Shown: one piece after another, positions 8,654-16,305 of the stretch
Numbering within the stretch: the stretch's first letter is position 1
How the letters are laid out: each line of letters opens with the position of its first letter
Source of the DNA: Streptomyces halobius
Lineage (GTDB): Bacteria; Actinomycetota; Actinomycetes; Streptomycetales; Streptomycetaceae
Assembly: GCF_023277745.1 (NCBI RefSeq)
Contig: NZ_CP086322.1
Coordinates: forward strand, 5,270,001 to 5,334,000
Reading direction: 5' to 3'
Length of the DNA stretch: 64,000 nt
Translations under genes and position numbers: made by a program
Notes under the pieces: generated by a model
Seen by the model: the letters and a program-made list of their open reading frames with translations, nothing else
Databases searched by the model: none
What the model was told of the DNA's origin: nothing

Positions 8654-10213
8654 GTGCCACGTGGTGACGGACGACTCAACCACGACCTGCTCCCCGGCGA
8701 GAAAGGCCCCCAGGACGCTTGCGGCGTCTTCGGAGTCTGGGCTCCGGGTGAAGAGGTCGCCAAACTCACCTATTTCGGGCTGTACGCGCTGCAGCACCGT
8801 GGACAGGAGTCCGCGGGCATCGCAGTGAGCAACGGCTCCCAGATCCTCGTTTTCAAGGACATGGGTCTGGTTTCCCAGGTCTTCGACGAGACTTCCCTCG
8901 GCTCCCTCCAGGGCCATATCGCCGTGGGCCACGCCCGCTACTCCACCACCGGTGCCTCGGTGTGGGAGAACGCCCAGCCGACCTTCCGTGCCACCGCGCA
9001 CGGCTCGATCGCGCTCGGCCACAACGGCAACCTGGTCAACACCGCCGAGCTGGCCGAGATGGTCGCCGCGCTGCCCCGCGAGGGCGGCCGCGCGACCCAG
9101 GTCGCGGCCACCAACGACACCGACCTCGTGACCGCGCTGCTGGCCGGCCAGGTCGACGACGACGGCAAGCCGCTGACCGTCGAGGAGGCCGCCCCGCGCG
9201 TGCTCCCCAAGGTCATCGGTGCCTTCTCGCTGTGCTTCATGGACGAGCACACCCTCTACGCCGCCCGCGACCCGCAGGGCATCCGCCCGCTGGTTCTGGG
9301 CCGCCTGGAGCGCGGCTGGGTGGTGGCCTCCGAAACCGCCGCCCTCGACATCGTGGGTGCCAGCTTCATCCGGGAGATCGAGCCCGGCGAGATGGTCGCC
9401 ATCGACGAGAACGGCCTGCGCAGCACGCGGTTCGCCGAGGCCCGCCCCAAGGGCTGTGTCTTCGAGTACGTCTACCTCGCCCGCCCGGACACCGACATCG
9501 CCGGCCGCAATGTGTACCTCTCCCGGGTGGAGATGGGCCGCAAGCTGGCCGCCGAGGCGCCGGCCGACGCCGATCTGGTGATAGCGACACCGGAGTCCGG
9601 CACCCCGGCCGCCGTCGGGTACGCCGAGGCCAGCGGCATTCCGTACGGCTCCGGACTGGTCAAGAACTCCTACGTCGGCCGGACGTTCATCCAGCCCTCG
9701 CAGACCATCCGCCAGCTGGGCATCCGCCTCAAGCTCAACCCGCTGAAGGAAGTCATCCGCGGCAAGCGCCTGGTGGTCGTCGACGACTCGATCGTCCGCG
9801 GCAACACCCAGCGCGCGCTCGTCCGGATGCTCCGCGAGGCCGGGGCGGCCGAGGTGCACATCCGCATCAGCAGCCCTCCCATCAAATGGCCGTGCTTCTT
9901 CGGCATCGACTTCGCCACCCGCGCGGAACTGATCGCCAACGGGCTGAGCGTCGAGGAGATCGGCAAGTCGCTGGGCGCCGACTCCCTGGCGTACATCTCC
10001 ATCGACGGCATGATCGAGGCGACCACCATCGCCAAGCCGAATCTGTGCCGCGCCTGCTTCGACGGCGAGTACCCGATGGAGCTGCCCGACCCCGGGCTGC
10101 TGGGCAAGCACCTCCTGGAGTCGGAGACCGCCGCGCCGACGAAGTCCGATGTGGACGGCGTCCAGACGCTGACGGCCGGCGTCGGCGGCGCCGACGCGCT
10201 GCGCCGCCCGTAG
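8654..10213 (+). CDS. purF: Amidophosphoribosyltransferase
   Basis: PurF makes phosphoribosylamine from PRPP and glutamine, the committed step of purine synthesis. The glutaminase nucleophile is Cys23 (QDACGVFGVW), preceded by a propeptide of the Bacillus type that must be removed. The PRPP-binding motif VVVDDSIVRGNT and cysteines matching the four Fe-S ligands of B. subtilis PurF (KGCVFEYVY, KWPCFFG, NLCRAC) are present, so an oxygen-sensitive 4Fe-4S cluster is expected. GTG 8654 (MPRGDGRLNHDLL, 519 residues) is preferred because a -10 element sits just upstream; ATG 8648 adds two residues. purM follows after 34 bases. Confidence 0.96.
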   Translation: MPRGDGRLNHDLLPGEKGPQDACGVFGVWAPGEEVAKLTYFGLYALQHRGQESAGIAVSNGSQILVFKDMGLVSQVFDETSLGSLQGHIAVGHARYSTTGASVWENAQPTFRATAHGSIALGHNGNLVNTAELAEMVAALPREGGRATQVAATNDTDLVTALLAGQVDDDGKPLTVEEAAPRVLPKVIGAFSLCFMDEHTLYAARDPQGIRPLVLGRLERGWVVASETAALDIVGASFIREIEPGEMVAIDENGLRSTRFAEARPKGCVFEYVYLARPDTDIAGRNVYLSRVEMGRKLAAEAPADADLVIATPESGTPAAVGYAEASGIPYGSGLVKNSYVGRTFIQPSQTIRQLGIRLKLNPLKEVIRGKRLVVVDDSIVRGNTQRALVRMLREAGAAEVHIRISSPPIKWPCFFGIDFATRAELIANGLSVEEIGKSLGADSLAYISIDGMIEATTIAKPNLCRACFDGEYPMELPDPGLLGKHLLESETAAPTKSDVDGVQTLTAGVGGADALRRP

Positions 10214-10247
10214 AGCTCGTACACACACGAAACGAAAGTTCTCAGCC

Positions 10248-11318
10248 ATGTCCGCTGAATCCATGGGTGCCAGCTACGCAGCCGCCGGTGTCGACATCGA
10301 AGCCGGCGACCGCGCCGTCGACCTCATGAAGGAGTGGGTCAGGAAGGCCACCCGCCCCGAGGCCGTCGGCGGGCTCGGCGGTTTCGCCGGCCTCTTCGAC
10401 GCGTCGGCGCTGAAGCGGTACGAGCGTCCGCTGCTGGCCTCGGCCACCGACGGCGTCGGCACCAAGGTCGACATCGCCCGCAAGATGGGCGTGTACGACA
10501 CGATCGGCCACGACCTCGTCGGCATGGTCGTCGACGACCTGGTCGTCTGCGGCGCCGAGCCGCTGTTCATGACCGACTACATCTGCGTCGGCAAGGTCTA
10601 CCCCGAGCGGGTCGCCGCGATCGTGAAGGGCATCGCCGAGGGCTGTGTCCTGGCCGGCTGCGCGCTGGTCGGCGGGGAGACCGCCGAGCATCCGGGGCTG
10701 CTGGGCGTGGACGAGTTCGATGTCGCCGGCGCCGGTACGGGCGTGGTCGAGGCCGACCGGCTGCTGGGCGCGGATCGCATCCGTACGGGCGACGCGGTGA
10801 TCGCGATGGCATCGTCCGGACTTCACTCGAACGGGTACTCGCTGGTCCGCCACGTGCTGTTCGACCGCGCGGGAATGGTCCTGGACCGGGACGTCCCGGA
10901 GTTCGGCCGCACCCTGGGCGAGGAGCTGCTGGAGCCCACCAAGATCTACTCGCTGGACTGCCTGGCGCTCACCCGTACGGCCGAGGTGCACGCCTTCTCG
11001 CACATCACCGGCGGCGGCCTGGCCAACAACCTCGCCCGGGTGATCCCGGACGGTCTGCACGCCACGATCGACCGCTCCACCTGGACGCCGGGCGCGGTCT
11101 TCGACCTCGTCGGCGCGGCCGGCTCGGTCGAGCGCCCGGAGCTGGAGAAGACCCTGAACATGGGCGTCGGCATGATCGCCGTCGTCCCCCAGGAGGCGGT
11201 CGATGTCGCGCTGACCACCCTCGCCGACCGCGGCGTGGACGCCTGGCTCAGCGGGGAGATCGTCGAGCGCGGTGACCGCGCCGAGGCAGTGACCCTGACC
11301 GGTGCGTACGCACGCTAG
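10248..11318 (+). CDS. purM: Phosphoribosylformylglycinamidine cyclo-ligase (AIR synthetase)
   Basis: The 356-residue protein contains the PurM ATP-binding signature around LLASATDGVGTKVDIARKMG, the GHDLVGMVVDDLVVCGAEPL segment and the C-terminal HITGGGLANNLARV motif. It closes the imidazole ring of AIR and belongs to the same fold as PurL. It lies 34 bases after purF in the same direction and is probably co-transcribed. A hairpin follows at 11413-11444. Confidence 0.97.
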   Translation: MSAESMGASYAAAGVDIEAGDRAVDLMKEWVRKATRPEAVGGLGGFAGLFDASALKRYERPLLASATDGVGTKVDIARKMGVYDTIGHDLVGMVVDDLVVCGAEPLFMTDYICVGKVYPERVAAIVKGIAEGCVLAGCALVGGETAEHPGLLGVDEFDVAGAGTGVVEADRLLGADRIRTGDAVIAMASSGLHSNGYSLVRHVLFDRAGMVLDRDVPEFGRTLGEELLEPTKIYSLDCLALTRTAEVHAFSHITGGGLANNLARVIPDGLHATIDRSTWTPGAVFDLVGAAGSVERPELEKTLNMGVGMIAVVPQEAVDVALTTLADRGVDAWLSGEIVERGDRAEAVTLTGAYAR

Positions 11319-11412
11319 CCGCCGTCGCCGGCCGGGCCGTGGAGCCCTTCCCCATGCCCTGAACGGGCCGGGGGAGGTACCCCATCATCGTCGGCCGTCC
11401 GAGCAGCACAGA

Positions 11413-11444
11413 ACCCGGTCCGGGCGCGATGTCCCGGACCGGGT
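11413..11444 (+). terminator. Hairpin between purM and the DUF3073 gene
   Basis: ACCCGGTCCGGG pairs perfectly with CCCGGACCGGGT across an 8-base loop, and flanking AGCAC/GGTGCT can extend the stem. The genes on each side converge, so it can serve both. Confidence 0.65.
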
Positions 11445-11483
11445 CCTCGGTGCTGTTGTCAGAGCCGCGTACGCGCGGCAGCC

Positions 11484-11732
11484 TCAGGCGCGACGGCGCT
11501 GGTCGGACGAGTCGCCCTCGTCCTCATCGTCGTCGTCCTTGTTGTACAGCTCTGCGTACCGTGCGTACGGGTCGTCCTCGTCATCCTCGAACGGCTCGCC
11601 GTTCGGAGGCTGCTGGCTCGACTGCGATGCACCCAGCTCGTCAGCCAGTCGTGAGAGATCCGTCCCACCGCTGCTGTACTTCAGCTGGCGGGCGACCTTT
11701 GTCTGCTTGGCCTTGGCCCGGCCGCGCCCCAT
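11484..11732 (-). CDS. DUF3073 family protein
   Basis: This 82-residue protein starts MGRGRAKAKQTKVARQLKYSSGGTD, the conserved basic N-terminus of DUF3073, followed by an acidic tail (DDEDDPYARYAELYN, DDDDEDEGD). The family is restricted to actinobacteria and its function is unknown. The strongly split charge suggests nucleic-acid or ribosome contact, but that is inference. It converges with purM. Confidence 0.85.
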   Translation of the reverse strand: MGRGRAKAKQTKVARQLKYSSGGTDLSRLADELGASQSSQQPPNGEPFEDDEDDPYARYAELYNKDDDDEDEGDSSDQRRRA

Positions 11733-12129
11733 GGGTCGACCCCCTCAATGACGGGGCTCGATGGCCCCAGAGTCTTGAACGCGTTCACGATGCAGAGCGG
11801 ACTCTCGACAGAGAGACCGGCTCGTAGGGCTTCAACGGTACCTGCTTCCGCGGCCATACGGTACGTCGCCCGCATCACCCGCCGGTCGGCACAACCCGCG
11901 AGGCGCCCTTTCCTCGCTGGTCAACTGCGATTTTAACCTGTCCCATACGGCGACCCGCCGACGGGTGGTGAGGGATGTCTCCCCGACCACCCGTGACGGG
12001 TACCACAAGGCCGGATCTTCAGCGGATTCGGTGGATTCGACGGATTGGGCGGATCTCGCGCGTACGGCGAGATATGTTCCGTGACGGATGGCTGGATTTA
12101 ATCGGACATATGAGCTGTTCCAGTCTCGG
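11733..12129. other. Noncoding spacer with a hairpin and short GGATT repeats
   Basis: A hairpin at 11961-11994 (ACGGGTGGT/ACCACCCGT with inner GGGA/TCCC) lies downstream of vdh. At about 12015-12056 the motif CGGATT recurs at 9-10 base steps (GCGGATTCGGTGGATTCGA continuing to CGGATTGGGCGGATC). No coding region is evident. The DUF3073 promoter should be here. Confidence 0.5.
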
Positions 12130-13284
12130 TCAGACGCGCCGGCCTTTGCGTCGGGCGTCGGCCATGCGCTGCTCGGCGAGCCGGTCCGCCGCCTCGGCCG
12201 GGGGGATGCCCTCCGCCTTCGCACGAGCGAATATCGCCAGCGTGGTGTCGAAGATCTTCGTGGCCTTGGCCTTGCAGCGGTCGAAGTCGAAGCCGTGCAG
12301 CTCGTCGGCGACCTGGATGACGCCGCCGGCGTTCACGACGTAGTCCGGGGCGTAGAGGATGCCCCGGTCGGACAGGTCCTTCTCGACCCCGGGGTGCGCG
12401 AGCTGGTTGTTGGCGGCACCGCACACGATCTTCGCGGTCATCGCCGCCACCGAGTCGTCGTCCAGCGCGCCGCCCAGGGCGCACGGCGCGTACACGTCCA
12501 GACCCTCGACGCGGATCAGCGCGTCGGTGTCCGCGACGGCGGTCACCTGCGGGTGCCTGGCGCGGACCCGGCCCACCGGCTCGGCGCGCACATCCGTGAT
12601 CACGACCTCGGCGCCGTCCTGGAGGAGGTGTTCGACGAGGTGGTGGCCCACCTTGCCGACGCCCGCGATGCCGACCGTGCGGCCGCGCAGCGTCGGGTCG
12701 CCCCACAGGTGCTGCGCCGAGGCGCGCATGCCCTGGAAGACGCCGAATGCGGTCAGCACGGAGGAGTCGCCGGCGCCGCCGTTCTCGGGCGAGCGGCCGG
12801 TGGTCCACTTGTTGGTACGGGCGACGACGTTCATGTCGGCGACGTAGGTGCCGACATCGCACGCGGTGACATAGCGGCCCCCGAGGGAGGCCACAAATCG
12901 GCCGTAGGAGAGCAGGAGTTCCTCGGTTTTGACCACCTCGGGGTCACCGATGATCACGGCCTTGCCGCCGCCGTGCTCCAGCCCGGCGAGGGCGTTCTTG
13001 TACGACATACCGCGTGAGAGGTTGAGAGCGTCCAGGACGGCCTCTTCCTCGGAGGCGTACGCGTGGAAGCGGGTACCGCCGAGAGCGGGGCCCAGAGCGG
13101 TGCTGTGGATGGCGATCACGGCCTTGAGGCCGCTGGCGCGGTCCTGGCAGAGCACGACTTGCTCATGTCCGCCCTGCTCCGTGCGGAACAGGGTGTGCAG
13201 AACGCCGCCGTCGGCGTGTGGGGGTCCCCCCTGCTCGAACGCAGCTGAGAGCCTGGGGGTAGCGGCAGGACGTACGTCAGTCAC
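12130..13284 (-). CDS. vdh: Valine (branched-chain amino acid) dehydrogenase
   Basis: The 384-residue Glu/Leu/Phe/Val dehydrogenase family protein has the catalytic Lys region [15 protein letters not shown], the segment [14 protein letters not shown] and an NAD-binding Rossmann motif [14 protein letters not shown]. It oxidatively deaminates valine, leucine and isoleucine, supplying acyl precursors for fatty acids and polyketides. The GTG start at 13284 has GGGAG eight bases upstream; the ATG five codons earlier has no ribosome-binding site. An N-terminal stretch of about 25 residues before VLHTLF looks longer than I recall for the S. coelicolor enzyme. Confidence 0.95.
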   Translation of the reverse strand: MTDVRPAATPRLSAAFEQGGPPHADGGVLHTLFRTEQGGHEQVVLCQDRASGLKAVIAIHSTALGPALGGTRFHAYASEEEAVLDALNLSRGMSYKNALAGLEHGGGKAVIIGDPEVVKTEELLLSYGRFVASLGGRYVTACDVGTYVADMNVVARTNKWTTGRSPENGGAGDSSVLTAFGVFQGMRASAQHLWGDPTLRGRTVGIAGVGKVGHHLVEHLLQDGAEVVITDVRAEPVGRVRARHPQVTAVADTDALIRVEGLDVYAPCALGGALDDDSVAAMTAKIVCGAANNQLAHPGVEKDLSDRGILYAPDYVVNAGGVIQVADELHGFDFDRCKAKATKIFDTTLAIFARAKAEGIPPAEAADRLAEQRMADARRKGRRV

Positions 13285-13493
13285 TGTGGTGACTCCCATA
13301 AGTCGCGGAGGACGCCCTCCTGCGGGTGGGGGAGGGCCGGTCGGGAAGAGCGTAAGACCTCCGGGGTGTGCTGATCGGCCAGGTGCCGAGGATCACCCAC
13401 TCCTGGGGGACGGGCGTGGCACGATCTGCCGTATCCCAGGCCGGGCGGGGGTAGGCAACTCCCGGCGGTGGACTTCCCTTTGAAGGAGCGGGC

Positions 13494-14330
13494 GTGGCCT
13501 TGGCGTCGTCGGTGATGGTCCCGTATGTGGCATATCTACGGGTCTACGAGCCGCTGGCAGCGTTCCCGGAGCCGGAGCGCTCCCATTGGGCCCGTTACGC
13601 CAAGCGTAGGCACACCCCCACCGCCCAGGACGAACAGCGCCGGGCGCTGGCCGATCTGCTGCCCACCCCGCCGGTGCCGGTCCCGGTCCACGAGAGCGCC
13701 GACGCGTTCGTCGCCGTGGTGAACGGGGTGGTCTGCGTCTGTCCGTGGCGCACCCGGCTGCGCGGCTGGCAGGCCCTGGAGTCGCTGGAGCGGCTGCTGC
13801 CGACGCCGGTGCTGGACGCGGCGCTGCCCCCGGTGGTGCGCCGGCAGGCGGCCACCGACTATGAGCAGTGGCGGGAGCGGAATCCGGACGCCCGGCCGTG
13901 GATCCGTGAGGCGAGCTGGCATGTTCCGGTCCGCTGGTTCGTGCTGTTCGACGACTCCGAGCGGGAGTACACGAAGGGTGAGCACGGGTTGCTGCTGCGT
14001 TACCGGACGCCGATGGTGCAGGCGCGGCGCCGGGTCGCGCGCGGGCTGCGGACGCTGCGGGACGCGCTTGAGGAAGGGCGGCTGATCGACGGCCTGGTAG
14101 ATGTGGGGCGCTGGCTCGAAGAATTCCATCCGCGTTCGTTCGTGGAACTGGATTACGGAGGGCTGGTGCACGCGGTGCCCGAGGGGCAGCTCGCCGAGGA
14201 CCATTCCGCCGCGGAGGTGGCGGAGGGGCTGGCGGCGCTGCGCGAGGGGGACGGCGAGCGGGCCGGCGCCGCGTACGAGAGGTTGTCGGAGCGGTGGCGT
14301 GCGGTGCGTGAGCGCCAATTCGCCAGCTGA
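13494..14330 (+). CDS. Conserved hypothetical protein beside bldC
   Basis: The 278-residue protein starts from GTG with GGAG eight bases upstream (MALASSVMVPYVAYLRVYEPLAAF). It is soluble, Arg- and Glu-rich, with conserved-looking aromatic segments (ASWHVPVRWFVLFDDSERE; EEFHPRSFVELDYGGLVHAV). I do not recognise a characterised family. Homologues sit in the same place in other streptomycetes as far as I recall. It is divergent from vdh and 530 bases upstream of bldC. Confidence 0.8.
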   Translation: MALASSVMVPYVAYLRVYEPLAAFPEPERSHWARYAKRRHTPTAQDEQRRALADLLPTPPVPVPVHESADAFVAVVNGVVCVCPWRTRLRGWQALESLERLLPTPVLDAALPPVVRRQAATDYEQWRERNPDARPWIREASWHVPVRWFVLFDDSEREYTKGEHGLLLRYRTPMVQARRRVARGLRTLRDALEEGRLIDGLVDVGRWLEEFHPRSFVELDYGGLVHAVPEGQLAEDHSAAEVAEGLAALREGDGERAGAAYERLSERWRAVRERQFAS

Positions 14331-14862
14331 GCGCAATAACGGTTTGTGCTCGGAGGCTTCGCTATTCGGGCCATGTCCGAAAAGATGTGCTGGGTTTGAT
14401 TGTCCATGAGTATGACATGGGACGTAGGTCCTGATCCGGACGATTGCCTCAAGCGTGACCTAAAGCACTGACTTCGGGTCTTGCCCCCAAGCCATACCCT
14501 CGTGCCAAAATAGGACAAGGAGCCTGACAAGGGCTCCATCCGTCCAACTAAGGGCGGATAGATCGCTCTTGCGCTCCTTGTGTGCCTCGTGGCGGCTGAT
14601 CACGTTGTGACTGTTCGTCACGGTGGTGTGACTGTCCGCTATGGGTCGGTCCATCGGCTTCCGCCGAGGTTGAACACCTGAGAGGGCAATTCCATCGGTT
14701 TGGCCGACGTGGCTGGACAGATGGTGTAGTTGTAGTGCCGAGGACAAGCCGTTCGTCCTATAACCGACTCGGCCCGCGTCCGCCATTTCGGGCAACGCGG
14801 GTCAAGGTGCAGAATTTAGAGGAAAGAACCGTGATGGTTCGGTTCTCCCGAGGAGGCCGCTC
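14331..14862. other. Long leader/promoter region of bldC
   Basis: This 530-base noncoding stretch contains TGTGACTGT at 14606-14614 and 14627-14635, exactly 21 bases apart on the same face of the helix, with GTGAC-N5-GTCAC overlapping the first copy. Just ahead of bldC, AGAACCG (14825-14831) can pair with CGGTTCT (14840-14846) next to the ribosome-binding site AGGAGG at 14851-14856. The minus-strand frame at 14460-14795 has no family features and is not called. Confidence 0.5.
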
Positions 14863-15069
14863 ATGACCGCTCGCACCCCTGACGCCGAGCCGCTGCTTAC
14901 CCCTGCCGAGGTTGCCACGATGTTCCGCGTGGACCCGAAGACGGTGACCCGTTGGGCCAAGGCAGGCAAGCTCACGTCCATCCGCACGCTCGGAGGGCAT
15001 CGGCGTTACCGCGAGGCTGAGGTCCGCGCACTGCTCGCGGGTATCCCGCAGCAGCGCAGCGAGGCCTGA
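14863..15069 (+). CDS. bldC: Developmental transcription factor BldC
   Basis: The 68-residue MerR-like winged-helix protein has the recognition region LTPAEVATMFRVDPKTVTRWAKAGK and the wing IRTLGGHRRYREAEVRALL. BldC binds direct repeats cooperatively and holds Streptomyces in vegetative growth, delaying sporulation. It has a strong ribosome-binding site (GAGGAGG) and its own terminator at 15226-15263. Length and sequence are essentially those of S. coelicolor BldC. Confidence 0.97.
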   Translation: MTARTPDAEPLLTPAEVATMFRVDPKTVTRWAKAGKLTSIRTLGGHRRYREAEVRALLAGIPQQRSEA

Positions 15070-15225
15070 ATAACCGCATAGCCGGGCTGTTTTCGGGCCC
15101 CCCAACCCGTAAACACCCACTTGGCACCACTTAGCTCCACCTGTTCCATCAAGCTCCACTCAGCTTTACCGACGCGGCGCCTGCCCCAACAGGCCCGGCA
15201 CCCGCTCCATCTGGGTACGTCATCG

Positions 15226-15263
15226 ATCGCGCTGGACTCCGCCGGGTCCAGCGCGATTTTTTT
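15226..15263 (+). terminator. Rho-independent terminator after bldC
   Basis: ATCGCGCTGGA pairs perfectly with TCCAGCGCGAT around a short loop and is followed directly by seven T residues, a textbook intrinsic terminator rarely so clear in Streptomyces. Confidence 0.92.
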
Positions 15264-15599
15264 GTGTGTACGCCCGCTCCCGGGCCGCTCGCCGGGGTTC
15301 GGTCGACCGGGCGCCGGCGCACCCCAGGACGGCGTCGAAGGCGCCGTCAGGGCTCCTCAGAGGGCCTCTCCGAGTGGACGCGGCGGTCCCGTTCGGGAGC
15401 CGTCGGAGGATGGTGCAATTGCACATATTAAATTGACCAGTTGTAGGAAGGGTGTAAGTTCCCCGTTCCGTAAAACTTGTTCGGTGACTCCCGTCACACG
15501 GCGAAGTGCTTGAACGCGGTGTGGCGACTGCGGTAATGAACTCCCGACGCCGTCACCCAACAGCGTGTCACCGCACGGCGGGTGGGGGCGTGGCATCGG
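15264..15599. other. Noncoding spacer
   Basis: This stretch between the bldC terminator and the DUF6274-type gene shows no coding signal or repeat that I can support. The part around 15420-15490 is relatively AT-rich. Confidence 0.5.
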
Positions 15600-15833
15600 T
15601 CATCGGGTCGGGGGGCTTTCGTCCTCCGTCGCGGGCGGCCCGTAGACGGCCTGAGGGGAGTCCGTAGCGGCGGCGGGCGTCGCGGGCCCGGAGCGGGCCT
15701 TGTGCGGCTCCATGGCGAGGCGTAGCAGCTGATGGCAGATGGGGCAGTGCCGCGTCAGGTGGCGGTAGCCCGTGGCGGCCGCCAGATGGGCGCGCAAAAG
15801 CGCCCTGGTTTCGTGCCTTGCCGCTGTTGTCAT
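15600..15833 (-). CDS. DUF6274-type small protein with a CxxC pair
   Basis: The 77-residue protein begins MTTAARHETRALLRAHLAAATGY and contains HCPICHQLLRLAME, a possible zinc-binding knuckle, followed by a disordered tail. GGAGGTG lies seven bases before the ATG at 15833. The longer frame to 16202 runs through the tRNA-Asp gene and is not real. From memory this small protein is conserved next to bldC in Streptomyces. Function is unknown. Confidence 0.7.
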   Translation of the reverse strand: MTTAARHETRALLRAHLAAATGYRHLTRHCPICHQLLRLAMEPHKARSGPATPAAATDSPQAVYGPPATEDESPPTR

Positions 15834-16094
15834 TGCACGCACCTCCCCGGCCCCGCGCTTCCTCTGTGAGTACCGGCGGTACGTGCCGCCGTCAAGACGG
15901 CCGAAGCCCCCGGCCGTCACTGGATGCAGCCTTCGGGCCACGACGTGCAACGGCGCCCGCCCTGGTGAACGCGCCGGGCGGGACGGCGACCACCGTCGGC
16001 ACCCCCTGGTGAGACCGGCCGGAAGTAGCCGCGGCCCTGACGGGATTGCGGTGCCCTTCGCGGCGTCCGGGCGCGGCCGTCCCGGAACAGCACA

Positions 16095-16130
16095 ACGGCC
16101 CGCATCCACCGGGGATGCGGGCCGTAGAAA
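16095..16130 (-). terminator. Terminator hairpin after tRNA-Asp
   Basis: ACGGCCCGCATCC pairs with GGATGCGGGCCGT over a 5-base loop, immediately downstream of the tRNA on the minus strand. The T-run lies between the tRNA and the stem rather than after it. The rest of 15834-16133 contains only the leader of the DUF6274-type gene. Confidence 0.65.
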
Positions 16131-16133
16131 AAG

Positions 16134-16208
16134 CGGTCCTGACGGGATTTGAACCCGCGGCCTCCACCTTGACAGGGTGGCGAGCACTCCAAACTGCTCC
16201 ACAGGACC
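16134..16208 (-). tRNA. tRNA-Asp (anticodon GTC), copy 1
   Basis: The minus strand has acceptor GGTCCTG/CAGGACC, anticodon loop CTGTCAA within stem CCACC/GGTGG, and T-loop GTTCAAATC. The 75 bases are identical to the second copy at 22052-22126. Confidence 0.95.
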
Positions 16209-16305
16209 TTGATCTTCGCTTCCCGCCGACGCGGCGGGCTGCGAAGCAAGACTCTACAGCAGGCCAGGGGGTGCGGTCGAACTCGATGCCGGTGACGGCC
16301 CCGCC

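Noticed and set aside
15834..16202. N-terminal extension of the DUF6274-type gene to 16202
   Set aside because: It would translate through tRNA-Asp and its terminator; the internal ATG at 15833 has a strong ribosome-binding site.
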